NCBI RefSeq assembly: GCF_003463065.1
Contig: NZ_QSCM01000003.1
Location: forward strand, 62,001-126,000
Source of the DNA: Blautia sp. OF03-15BH
Lineage (GTDB): Bacteria > Bacillota > Clostridia > Lachnospirales > Lachnospiraceae
DNA: 64,000 nt
Direction: 5' to 3'
The position numbers and the translations under genes are program-made. The notes beneath the pieces are model-generated. The model saw only the letters and a list, made by a program, of their open reading frames with translations, was not told the DNA's origin and did no database searches. Shown one piece after another: positions 51,392 through 60,237 of this stretch (position 1 is its first letter; each line of letters begins with the position of its first letter).

Positions 51392-54300
51392 TTATTTGAA
51401 GTAAGCAACACCAGACTCAAAGATCTTCATATCCTGGTCGCCGTAAATATTGATAGCTACAGAATCGCCACGTCTCTCTGCATGTCCCATTTTTCCGAAT
51501 ACACGGCCATCCGGACTCGTGATACCCTCAATGGCTGCATAAGAACCGTTTACATTCCACTCTTCGTTCTCTACACAAAGATTGCCATCTGCATCCACAT
51601 AACGGGTAGCAACCTGGCCATTTGCGAAAAGCTTTTTCAGCCATTCTTCATCCGCTACAAAACGGCCTTCTCCGTGAGAAGCAGGAATCGCATAGGTCTT
51701 TCCAAGTTCAGCCAGTGCCAGCCACGGAGATTTGTTGCTGACCACCTTCGTATAAACCATTTTGGAAATGTGACGGCCAATGGTATTGAATGTCAGTGTC
51801 GGAGAGTCCTCTTTCTGGCCACGGATCTCGCCATAGGGAACCAGTCCCAGTTTGATCAGTGCCTGGAAACCATTGCAGACACCAAGGGCCAGTCCGTCTC
51901 TTTCATTCAGAAGACGCATAACTGCTTCTTTGATCTTTGCATTCTGGAAAGCAGTTGCAAAGAATTTTGCCGAACCATCCGGCTCATCACCTGCGGAGAA
52001 TCCACCCGGGAACATGATGATCTGAGCCTGATCTATGGATTTTTCAAAGATATTTACAGAATCCCGGATGTCTTCTGCAGTCAGGTTTTTGAATACCTTG
52101 ACATCCACATCGGCACCTGCACGCTCAAATGCCTTGGTACTGTCATACTCACAGTTGGTTCCGGGGAATACCGGGATAAATACACGCGGTCTCGCAATTT
52201 TATTCTTGCAAACATATACCTTCTCTGCCTGATAACAGGTATCCGGATACTCTTCGCCCTTTGTTCCTTCACCGGATACGGTCTTGAAGACTTTTTCCAG
52301 TGTGCTCTTCCATGCCGTCTCTGCATCCGCAAGCGTCAGTTTCATGTCGCTGTAGCAAAGAACCGGCTCTGCAAGTACTTCGCCGACCAGGGTATAGGTT
52401 ACTGCCAGTTCACCAACCTTCTCAGCCGGAACTTCAGCCACGATGCAGCCAAATCCTTCTTCAAAGAGATCTCTCTTATCCACAGAATGCTCGATTTTCA
52501 CGCCAAGTCCGTTTCCGAATGCCATCTTGCTCACAGCTGCTGCCAGACCTTTGGCATCCAGCGCATAGGAAGATACGATTCTTCCAGCCTTGATATCCTC
52601 GTGGAATTTTCCGTACTGATCCATAACCTGTGCATAATCCGGCAGATCGTACTCATCTTTCTGGATCTTCACAAGAACCAGCTTATTACCTGCTTTTTTC
52701 AATTCGGGCGTCACAATATTCTTATCACTTGCCACATCCACAGCAAAAGATACCAGTGTCGGCGGAACGTCGATCTCATTAAAGCTTCCGGACATGCTGT
52801 CTTTACCACCGATAGACGGAAGCCCGAAACCAAGCTGTGCACTGTAGGCACCAAGAAGAGCCGCAAAAGGCTGACTCCAGCGTTTGGGATCTTCTGTCAT
52901 ACGACGGAAATACTCCTGGAAGGTGAACCGGATCTTACTGTAATCTCCACCTCCGGCCACAATGCGGGATACGGATTCCAGAACTGCATAAACAGCTCCG
53001 TGATAGGGGCTCCAGCTGGAAAGATACGGATCAAAGCCATAGCTCATCATGGTAACGGTATCTGTTTTTCCTTTGAGAACCGGAAGTTTTGCCACCATCG
53101 CCTGTGTCTCTGTCAGCTGATACTTTCCTCCATAAGGCATCAGAACACTTCCGGCACCGATGGAACTGTCGAACATTTCCACCAGTCCCTTCTGAGAACA
53201 GCAATTCAGATCTTTCAGGGTCTCCAGCCATTTTGCTTTCACATCTGCTACTTCTTCCCGCTTGAAGAAGGAATTTTTCTTTGACGGGATCTCTACATAT
53301 ACGTCTGTCTCCTGATGAGCACCGTTGGTATCCAGAAAAGCTCTGGAAATATTTACGATCTCTTTTCCTCTCCAGATCAGCACCAGACGCGGGCTCTCGG
53401 TCACAACTGCAACCTCGACAGCCTCCAGGTTCTCTTCTCTGGCATATCCGAGGAACTCTTCTACATCTTTCGGATCTACAACGACTGCCATACGCTCCTG
53501 AGACTCGGAAATGGCGATTTCCGTTCCATCCAGACCGGCATATTTTTTCGGTACTTTATCCAGGTTTACGCGAAGTCCGGGTGCAAGCTCTCCGATGGCA
53601 ACGGATACACCGCCGGCACCAAAGTCGTTACATTTCTTGATTAGGCTGCTGACTTCCGGTCTGCGGAACATACGCTGGATCTTACGCTCGGTAGGTGCAT
53701 TACCCTTCTGTACTTCTGCGCCGCATACCTCAATGGATGCCTCTGTATGTACCTTGGAAGAACCGGTAGCTCCACCGATACCGTCACGGCCGGTCCGTCC
53801 TCCCAGGAGAATGATGATATCGCCCGGATCAGAATTTTCTCTCTTTACTGCATTTCTGGGAGCAGCACCCATAACAGCACCGATCTCCATACGCTTTGCC
53901 ACATAATCCGGATGATAGATCTCTTTTACATAACCGGTGGCCAGACCGATCTGGTTTCCATAAGAGCTGTAACCGTGTGCTGCGCTGCGGACGATTTTTT
54001 TCTGCGGCAGCTTGCCTTTCAGTGTCTCTTTCACAGACACAGTCGGATCAGCGGCTCCAGTCACACGCATCGCCTGATATACATAGGTACGGCCTGACAG
54101 AGGATCACGGATCGCTCCGCCAAGACAGGTAGCAGCTCCTCCGAAGGGCTCGATCTCTGTGGGATGGTTGTGTGTCTCATTTTTGAAGTTTACGAGCCAC
54201 TCCTCCGTCTTTCCATCGATCTCCACAGGAACTACAATACTGCAGGCATTGATCTCGTCAGATTCTTCCTGATCCTCCAGCTTTCCCTCTTTTTTCAGTT

Positions 54301-55153
54301 TCCGCATAGCCATCAGAGCAAGATCCATCAGGCAGACAAATTTATCTGTTCTTCCTTTAAAGATCTCCTTGTGATCCTGCAGATACTCTTCATAGGTTGC
54401 TTCCATAGGCTTACGGTAATCACCATCACCGAAGGTCACATGCTTCAGCTCTGTTGAGAAAGTCGTATGACGGCAATGGTCAGACCAGTAAGTATCCAGC
54501 ACCCGGATCTCTGTCACAGAAGGATCTCTCTTTTCTTCATTTTTATAATACTTCTGAATATGAAGAAAATCCTTAAAGGTCATGGCAAGATTTAAAGAGT
54601 CATAGAGTTTTTTCAGTTCTTCTTCCGGCATCTCCTGAAAGCCTTCAAAAATCTTTACGTCTTCTGGCTCGTCAAAATGAGTTTCCAGCGTCTCCGGTTT
54701 CTCCATACCGGTCTCTCTGGAATCCACAGGGTTAATGCAATGATTCTTGATCGCTTCAAACTGCTCATCGGTGATGCTTCCTTCAAAGACATAAGTAGTA
54801 GCCGATTTGATGATCGGTTCCTCATCCTCTTTCAGGAATTTCACACACTGAACAGCGGAATCTGCTCTCTGGTCAAACTGTCCCGGAAGGAATTCCACGG
54901 AAAATACCCGGTCTTCCGGATCAGTTTTAAAACTCTCACGGTAAAGAGTATCCACCGGCGGCTCTGAGAAAACGGTCTTACATGCCTTCTCAAAAACCTC
55001 GTCTGAAATATGTTCCACATCGTAACGAATCAGAACCCGGACACCAGTCACCTCGGAAATTCCCAGATAACTGTGGATCTCATGCATCAAATCTTTCGCC
55101 TGAACGGCAAAATCCGGTTTTTTTTCCACATAAACTCTTCTTACGCTGCTCAT
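51392..55153 (-). CDS. purL: Phosphoribosylformylglycinamidine synthase (single-chain PurL)
   Basis: 1253 residues from the ATG at 55153 (GGAGG 6 nt upstream); the frame is open 19 codons further but that would start in the promoter. It converts FGAR and glutamine to FGAM in purine synthesis. Domains: N-terminal PurS-like (1-190), two synthase halves (SDHCRHTTFS; FKNETHNHPTEIEPFGGAATC region; second with GIGGKDSMSGSF-like SIGGKDSMSG) and a C-terminal glutaminase with FPGGFSAGDEPDGS, nucleophile GVCNGFQAL and ASHGEGRF. The fused large form stands alone here, without other pur genes. Confidence 0.96.
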   Translation of the reverse strand: MSSVRRVYVEKKPDFAVQAKDLMHEIHSYLGISEVTGVRVLIRYDVEHISDEVFEKACKTVFSEPPVDTLYRESFKTDPEDRVFSVEFLPGQFDQRADSAVQCVKFLKEDEEPIIKSATTYVFEGSITDEQFEAIKNHCINPVDSRETGMEKPETLETHFDEPEDVKIFEGFQEMPEEELKKLYDSLNLAMTFKDFLHIQKYYKNEEKRDPSVTEIRVLDTYWSDHCRHTTFSTELKHVTFGDGDYRKPMEATYEEYLQDHKEIFKGRTDKFVCLMDLALMAMRKLKKEGKLEDQEESDEINACSIVVPVEIDGKTEEWLVNFKNETHNHPTEIEPFGGAATCLGGAIRDPLSGRTYVYQAMRVTGAADPTVSVKETLKGKLPQKKIVRSAAHGYSSYGNQIGLATGYVKEIYHPDYVAKRMEIGAVMGAAPRNAVKRENSDPGDIIILLGGRTGRDGIGGATGSSKVHTEASIEVCGAEVQKGNAPTERKIQRMFRRPEVSSLIKKCNDFGAGGVSVAIGELAPGLRVNLDKVPKKYAGLDGTEIAISESQERMAVVVDPKDVEEFLGYAREENLEAVEVAVVTESPRLVLIWRGKEIVNISRAFLDTNGAHQETDVYVEIPSKKNSFFKREEVADVKAKWLETLKDLNCCSQKGLVEMFDSSIGAGSVLMPYGGKYQLTETQAMVAKLPVLKGKTDTVTMMSYGFDPYLSSWSPYHGAVYAVLESVSRIVAGGGDYSKIRFTFQEYFRRMTEDPKRWSQPFAALLGAYSAQLGFGLPSIGGKDSMSGSFNEIDVPPTLVSFAVDVASDKNIVTPELKKAGNKLVLVKIQKDEYDLPDYAQVMDQYGKFHEDIKAGRIVSSYALDAKGLAAAVSKMAFGNGLGVKIEHSVDKRDLFEEGFGCIVAEVPAEKVGELAVTYTLVGEVLAEPVLCYSDMKLTLADAETAWKSTLEKVFKTVSGEGTKGEEYPDTCYQAEKVYVCKNKIARPRVFIPVFPGTNCEYDSTKAFERAGADVDVKVFKNLTAEDIRDSVNIFEKSIDQAQIIMFPGGFSAGDEPDGSAKFFATAFQNAKIKEAVMRLLNERDGLALGVCNGFQALIKLGLVPYGEIRGQKEDSPTLTFNTIGRHISKMVYTKVVSNKSPWLALAELGKTYAIPASHGEGRFVADEEWLKKLFANGQVATRYVDADGNLCVENEEWNVNGSYAAIEGITSPDGRVFGKMGHAERRGDSVAINIYGDQDMKIFESGVAYFK

Positions 55154-55208
55154 AGTTTCCTCCATATTCTGCGTGTTTTGTTCGCACATCCGCTGATTGT
55201 ACCCCACC

Positions 55209-55237
55209 ATTGTAACACCGGTCTATCTATCTTTCAA
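55209..55237 (-). promoter_or_regulatory. purL promoter
   Basis: TTGAAA (55237-55232), 17-nt spacer, TACAAT (55214-55209) on the minus strand. No purine riboswitch is visible in the short leader. Confidence 0.65.
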
Positions 55238-55249
55238 GGAAGAAATCCT

Positions 55250-57667
55250 CTAACTTTCCCAAAAGCCTGCAAGTGCCTTTTCCACCGTCCATAAACTGCA
55301 GACCTCCACATCGGTCCATTCCCTGGGAAACATCCCCTGATATTCCCACTCACAAAATCGCTCATCCAGAAGAAGAATGACTCCCCGGTCCTCTCTGGTA
55401 CGGATCACCCTGCCTGCTGACTGAAGCACTTTATTCATCCCGGGAATCCGATAGGCATAGGCAAAGCCATCCTGTCCCCGGTTGTCGTAATAGTCCTTTA
55501 AGAGTTCCCGTTCCGCACAGACCTGCGGAAGTCCGGTCCCTACAATAATAGCTCCGATGAGCCGTTCCCCTTTCAGGTCGATGCCTTCTCCGAAAATTCC
55601 TCCCATGACGCAGAAACCGATCAGACTCTGCTCCCCTTTTCCCTCAAAAGCTTTCAGAAATTCTTCTCTTTCGTCCTCTGTCATGCCGCTTTTCTGATAT
55701 CGTGTCCGAAACGCAGTTCCACAGCGTTCTTCAAAAACCGCCCCCACATCTTCCATCATCCGGTAAGAAGGAAAAAAGACCATATAATTTCCCGGACATC
55801 CAGAAACTGTCTTTTCTATATAAACTGCGATCTTTTCGTATTCCTTCGGTCCGCGACGCTTATACCTGGAGCTGACATCCCTTCCGATCAGCACCCGTCT
55901 CTGCTCCGGCAAAAACGGAGTCCTGGCATAAACCGCATAATCATCCCTGACTCCGCTCAGAAGACTTTGATAATACGTAACGGGAAGCAGGGTTGCCGAA
56001 AAAAAGACCGTACTGTTTCCCTTATCCAGACACTCCTGTATCGCAGAAGATGTATCGATACAGAAAAGCTTGACCAGAAATCTCCCGTTCTCATCCAGCA
56101 TGCTGTAAATCACATAACTTTCATCCAGACGATCTGCGATCTCCAGGAAATGACGGATCTGAAAATAAAGCTCCAGCAGTATCTTCCGTTCTTCTCCCGG
56201 CGGTTCTTCTTCCAGATATTCTTCCAGGAGGCCTTCCGCACTCATGAGCATTACAGGAAAGCCTTCCAGGCTTTTCATCACTTTGCAGCCTTCTTCACAT
56301 TCTCTTTTCCATGCCAACATCTGACGGTTCACCCGTTCCAGCTGAGCAATCAGTTTTTTCCCCTGATACCTGCGTCCGCTGTCCTTGTCTTTCTGCTGAA
56401 CAGCTCTTTTGGCTTCCAGAAGATCCTCCTTCCAGAGAAGCGCACTGTACATTTCCCGGCCCCGTTCCACCAGGTTATGCGCCTCATCAATAAGGAAAAT
56501 ATAGGAGCCTTTGCCTCCGCTTCCTTCGCCAAAAAAACGCTTCAGATGAGCCGTCGGATCAAAAACATAATTGTAATCACAGATCACGGCATCGACCCAG
56601 ATAGAAACATCCAGACTCAGTTCAAAAGGACAGACCTTCCACTTTTCACTCTGTCTTAGCAGTGCCTCTCTGGAGAAGTCATCCGTTTCCTTCAGCATTT
56701 CAAACACCGCATCATTGATCCTGTCAAAATGTCCTTTTGCATAAGGGCAGTGCACCGGATCACACTCTGCCTCTTCCAGCGGACAGATCTTCTCCTTTGC
56801 CGTCAGTGTCACGACTTTGTAAAAAAGCCCCTGCTGCTTCAGAAGCCCAAAAGCCTCCTCTGCCACCGTCCTTGTGATGGTCTTGGCTGTCAGATAAAAA
56901 ATTTTCTCACCCAGTCCTTCTCCCACCGCCTTCACCGCCGGAAATACTGTGGAGATCGTCTTCCCCACACCCGTTGGAGCCTGGATAAATATTTTTTTCT
57001 TCCGCTGGATTGTCCGGTAAACGGCTGCAGCCAGATCCTTCTGCCCTTCCCGGTAAGGAAACGGAAAACGGATCGTTCTGATCGACGCCTGTCGCTTTTC
57101 TTTCCAAAGGATCTGAAATTCACACCACTTCCGGTATTCGCTGATGAGTTGTTCAAACCATTCTTTCAGTTCTTCTGTGGAATAGTGGGAGGAAAAACGG
57201 CGGATTTCTTCACTTTCCAGATTACAGTATGTCATCTGGACTCCCACCTCCGGAAGGTCTTTCTGCATGGCATAGATGCAGGCATAGCACTTTGCCTGAG
57301 CAAGATGGACCGCCACCGGTTCTTCCAGAAAGCTCAGCGGCCGGTAGATCCCTTTGATCTCATCTATGATTTCCTGCCCGTCTTCCATAAAAATGCCGTC
57401 CGCCCTGCCTTCTACCGACAGCTCATACCTGTGCTCTTTCCCCCCTTCTGTCCCATTCCTGCTCCCGGAAAGTGCAAAGGTTTCCACATATTTCAACGGT
57501 ACTTCTGCCCGGTACCCGGCATCCATCTGCCCCTGGATCTTCCGGTGCAGCCTGCTTCCCAGCTGCATGGCCTCCTTATCTGCCATACCGCCCTTACGGT
57601 TATCGATATCACCACTTCTCAGAATAAATTCCACCAGATTTCTCACTGAAATACGGATCGTTTCCAC
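55250..57667 (-). CDS. XPD/DinG-type DNA helicase with N-terminal PD-(D/E)XK-like nuclease domain
   Basis: 805 residues from a GTG at 57667 (GGAGG upstream). Residues 1-190 resemble a Cas4/RecB-like nuclease domain (GSRLHRKIQG; VEGRADGIF; IIDEIKG, supplying the acidic/lysine core). The helicase has Walker A QAPTGVGKT, iron-sulfur cysteines (KICPLEEAECDPVHCPYA and later VCPFE), DEAH box FLIDEAHNLVERGR and C-terminal motifs YMVFFPSYRMM, GIFGEGIDLKGE and QSAGRVIRT. It likely unwinds damaged or recombination intermediates. It lies 101 nt after a TIGR03915-type gene and may have its own promoter (TTGTCT-16-TAAGAT). Confidence 0.9.
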   Translation of the reverse strand: METIRISVRNLVEFILRSGDIDNRKGGMADKEAMQLGSRLHRKIQGQMDAGYRAEVPLKYVETFALSGSRNGTEGGKEHRYELSVEGRADGIFMEDGQEIIDEIKGIYRPLSFLEEPVAVHLAQAKCYACIYAMQKDLPEVGVQMTYCNLESEEIRRFSSHYSTEELKEWFEQLISEYRKWCEFQILWKEKRQASIRTIRFPFPYREGQKDLAAAVYRTIQRKKKIFIQAPTGVGKTISTVFPAVKAVGEGLGEKIFYLTAKTITRTVAEEAFGLLKQQGLFYKVVTLTAKEKICPLEEAECDPVHCPYAKGHFDRINDAVFEMLKETDDFSREALLRQSEKWKVCPFELSLDVSIWVDAVICDYNYVFDPTAHLKRFFGEGSGGKGSYIFLIDEAHNLVERGREMYSALLWKEDLLEAKRAVQQKDKDSGRRYQGKKLIAQLERVNRQMLAWKRECEEGCKVMKSLEGFPVMLMSAEGLLEEYLEEEPPGEERKILLELYFQIRHFLEIADRLDESYVIYSMLDENGRFLVKLFCIDTSSAIQECLDKGNSTVFFSATLLPVTYYQSLLSGVRDDYAVYARTPFLPEQRRVLIGRDVSSRYKRRGPKEYEKIAVYIEKTVSGCPGNYMVFFPSYRMMEDVGAVFEERCGTAFRTRYQKSGMTEDEREEFLKAFEGKGEQSLIGFCVMGGIFGEGIDLKGERLIGAIIVGTGLPQVCAERELLKDYYDNRGQDGFAYAYRIPGMNKVLQSAGRVIRTREDRGVILLLDERFCEWEYQGMFPREWTDVEVCSLWTVEKALAGFWES

Positions 57668-57768
57668 GCTCTTTTCCTCCCGGCTCCGGCTTTTTCCCGG
57701 CTTTGCGCCTGCCGGGTCTGCGGCTCTATCTTATCACATTCCGGGCAAAAGACAAACGAAAAATCACA

Positions 57769-58548
57769 TCAGCTCCACTCCGTCATATATTTTCGGAATT
57801 TTAGAGGTAGAAGCTGCTTTTGAAGATCCGGATTTGTCCTTTCAGGGATCGCAATGGTCTCTACAAAATTTTTCCAGAGTTTCTCACAGTCTTTTTCATT
57901 TTCTGATTTTTCAAGAACTGCCGTATTCGGTTCTTCTCCTGTAAAAAGATACCAGGGTTCTCCCGGCTGATGAAGGAGGCTCATTTTATGGCGGATGTCA
58001 TAGATCAGAAACCGTTCTCCCGGATACCGGTTCGTAAAATGATCTCCGATCAGCGGCAGGATCTGCCCGGAAGGTGCGATTTCCGAATAGAGCAGTTTTC
58101 CTTTCATCTCCTGAAACCGGATAAAGCCCAGATAACGGTGGGCCTCCCGCGCAACGGCTCTGGATAAGGTCATGATCTGAAAAATGCAGGGCTCCTGGAT
58201 ATTCTCCATCAGACGGTGCACACTGCCATTCTTCCTCCGCGCCATGGAAATCCCCAGTACAATGCTGCGGTAAACAGCTTCTGCCTTTTCCTCTCCTTCT
58301 GCCAGAGTCGCTTGGTAAATGCTTTCCCAGCATCCGGATCCCATACTCTTCCTGACCGTACCGGCTACTTTTTCTGCTTTTTCTCTGTCCGTTTCCACAC
58401 TCCGGTATTCGGAAAAAAGTTCCATTTCATGTCCTGTCCCCGCTTCCAGCTTCACATTTCCATGACCAAGCCTGCTGGCCCAGGCATCGTAGACTCCCGT
58501 AAATATTCCTTCTGTACTGTCTTCACATTGAAAGATCACCTGATTCAT
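57769..58548 (-). CDS. TIGR03915-family putative DNA metabolism protein (DUF4130-like)
   Basis: 259 residues. It matches, as I recall the family, the conserved partner of the TIGR03916 radical SAM protein: an N-terminal region (FQCEDSTEGIFTGVYDAW), a helical middle (SVHRLMENIQEPC), and the C-terminal MKGKLLYSEIAPSGQILPLIGDHFTNRYPGE block (here LLYSEIAPSGQILPLIGDHF). Catalytic role unknown; in other bacteria this module is fused or linked to a uracil-DNA glycosylase. It lies 37 nt after the radical SAM gene, with AAGGAGATGG before the ATG. Confidence 0.85.
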   Translation of the reverse strand: MNQVIFQCEDSTEGIFTGVYDAWASRLGHGNVKLEAGTGHEMELFSEYRSVETDREKAEKVAGTVRKSMGSGCWESIYQATLAEGEEKAEAVYRSIVLGISMARRKNGSVHRLMENIQEPCIFQIMTLSRAVAREAHRYLGFIRFQEMKGKLLYSEIAPSGQILPLIGDHFTNRYPGERFLIYDIRHKMSLLHQPGEPWYLFTGEEPNTAVLEKSENEKDCEKLWKNFVETIAIPERTNPDLQKQLLPLKFRKYMTEWS

Positions 58549-58585
58549 TTTACCATCTCCTTATTGATACCGTCACGCGACACCA

Positions 58586-59908
58586 TCAGCTCCGAAGCAT
58601 TGCGATGACTTCCCGACTGTCCGAAAAACTGCTGTCATCAAACAGGCTCAGCTGCCGGTAGGTCCCTACCTGTGCAAGTCCCTGATCCTGCTGATGCAAA
58701 AGATTCCTTAAAATAAAATCCTCGTCCATTTTCAACGGATACTGCGTTTTCCCCCGACAGGTAATAAAATAAACAGCCCGTTTTAATACAACTCCGATCT
58801 TCTTCAGATCCTCAAATCCCAGGCTGGAAAACCTTCTTGCCTTTACGATCCGCTGCGCCGACTTCACACCGATCCCCGGTACCCGAAGAAGCGTCTCATA
58901 GGGTGCCTGATTGATCTCCACCGGAAAATTCTCCATATGGGACAATGCCCAGTCACATTTCGGGTCCAGAAAAACATTAAAATTCGGATGCTTCTCGGAA
59001 AGCAGTTCCTTCGCCTCAAATCCATAGTATCGCAGAAGCCAGTCTGCCTGATAAAGCCGGTGCTCTCTGAGAAGAGGCGGGCCGCCAGGCAATGCAGGAA
59101 GAAGACTGTCCTCGTTCACCCGTACAAAAGCGGAGTAGAAAACACGTTTCAGTTCAAAACGCCGGTAAAGCGATTCTGCAACAGAGACGATTTCATAATC
59201 ACTTTCTCCGGAAGCCCCTATGATCATCTGCGTACTCTGTCCGGCCGGAACAAACTGTGGTGCGCTTTTGTATAAGGCCAGTTCTTCCTGATTATGGTTC
59301 CGTCTGGTCTGTATCTGCCGCATGGGCGTAAGTATGGTCCTGCGGCTCTTATGCGGCGCCAGCCGCCTCAGGGCATCGGCTGTAGGAAGCTCCAGATTGA
59401 TACTCATACGATCTGCCAGAAAGCCGGTCTTCTCGATGAGCTCCTCCGGAGCTCCCGGAATCGCCTTCACATGGATATAACCCTGAAAATGATAGACCGT
59501 CCGCAGCCGGTAAAGCGTCTGGTAAAGAAGCTCCATCGTAAAAGCCGGACTCTTGAAAACGCCAGAACTCAGAAACAAACCTTCAATATAATTTCTGCGG
59601 TAGAATTCCATCGTCAGCCGACAGACCTCGTCCGGCGTAAAAGCTGCCCTCGGTACATCATTGGAACAGCGATTGATACAGTAATGGCAGTCAAATACAC
59701 ACTCATTGGTAAACAGGATCTTCAGAAGAGAAATACATCTCCCGTCCGCAGCAAAGCTGTGGCAGATCCCTGACTCCACACAGTTTCCCATCCCGCTCCC
59801 GTCTCCGCTTCGCTTATTTCCACTGGAGGTGCAGGCCACATCATATTTTGCCGCATCCGTCAGGATACGCAGTTTTTCTCCTATCGTCATCTGCTCTGTG
59901 ATCTTCAT
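58586..59908 (-). CDS. TIGR03916-family putative DNA modification/repair radical SAM protein
   Basis: 440 residues. The iron-sulfur/SAM motif is CVFDCHYC (Cx3Cx2C) near residue 70, preceded by cysteine-rich CVESGICHSF. A helix-hairpin-helix (LLRVPGIGVKSAQRIVKARR, about 340-365) suggests DNA or RNA contact. The family is predicted to repair or modify nucleic acid, but no reaction is established to my knowledge. GGAG lies 5 nt before the ATG, after a small hairpin (59924-59941). It is first in the operon behind an SOS-type promoter. Confidence 0.88.
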   Translation of the reverse strand: MKITEQMTIGEKLRILTDAAKYDVACTSSGNKRSGDGSGMGNCVESGICHSFAADGRCISLLKILFTNECVFDCHYCINRCSNDVPRAAFTPDEVCRLTMEFYRRNYIEGLFLSSGVFKSPAFTMELLYQTLYRLRTVYHFQGYIHVKAIPGAPEELIEKTGFLADRMSINLELPTADALRRLAPHKSRRTILTPMRQIQTRRNHNQEELALYKSAPQFVPAGQSTQMIIGASGESDYEIVSVAESLYRRFELKRVFYSAFVRVNEDSLLPALPGGPPLLREHRLYQADWLLRYYGFEAKELLSEKHPNFNVFLDPKCDWALSHMENFPVEINQAPYETLLRVPGIGVKSAQRIVKARRFSSLGFEDLKKIGVVLKRAVYFITCRGKTQYPLKMDEDFILRNLLHQQDQGLAQVGTYRQLSLFDDSSFSDSREVIAMLRS

Positions 59909-59950
59909 AAAAACTCCGTTCCTCCATGCAGTCCTGCATGGCCTTTTATT

Positions 59951-60115
59951 CTAGTACAGTGAATATTAAGTAACCGCCATATTGACTTGTCTGATTTTTC
60001 ATCTGCTGCGTTGTCGTCAATCGACGTAGCCACCGCTACGCCTCATTCCTCCGCCTTGCATATGAAGAAATCATCCTTCGTCAATATAGCAGATACTTAA
60101 TTTTCACTGTACTAG
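59951..60115. mobile_element. 165-bp MITE-like palindromic element
   Basis: Starts CTAGTACAGTGAATATTAAG and ends CTTAATTTTCACTGTACTAG: imperfect terminal inverted repeats of about 22 bp. Inner arms also pair (ATATTGAC...TTTTTCAT with ATGAAGAAAT...GTCAATAT), and the centre has CGTAG/CTACG, so the whole folds into one long hairpin. A half copy is at 10350-10420. It lies in the 5' leader of the radical SAM operon. Confidence 0.85.
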
Positions 60116-60117
60116 TC

Positions 60118-60129
60118 GAACATTTGTTC
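60118..60129. promoter_or_regulatory. SOS box (LexA operator)
   Basis: GAACATTTGTTC is a perfect 4-4-4 dyad fitting the Firmicutes LexA consensus GAACRNRYGTTC. It lies one base downstream of the -10 of the promoter reading into the radical SAM/TIGR03915 genes. Confidence 0.8.
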
Positions 60130-60130
60130 T

Positions 60131-60159
60131 ATCATATCATAGATTCTTATAAAAATCAA
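60131..60159 (-). promoter_or_regulatory. Promoter of the radical SAM repair operon
   Basis: TTGATT (60159-60154), 17-nt spacer, TATGAT (60136-60131) on the minus strand; initiation would fall in the SOS box, so LexA would block it. Confidence 0.75.
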
Positions 60160-60178
60160 CCCTACAGGTAGAAAAAGA

Positions 60179-60209
60179 AAACTGCTGCAGATCAGCTCCA
60201 CAGCAGTTT
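60179..60209. terminator. nadE terminator
   Basis: AAACTGCTG and CAGCAGTTT arms (60179-60188 and 60201-60209) with T-rich tails on both strands. Confidence 0.85.
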
Positions 60210-60237
60210 CTTTTTTTATAAAGCAATTCACAGGTTT

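Noticed and set aside
51362..53284. 640-codon plus-strand frame
   Set aside because: It is antisense to purL, which has all motifs and a promoter; no ribosome site or family match.
55154..55249. Purine or PRPP riboswitch before purL
   Set aside because: The leader is too short and lacks the conserved blocks.
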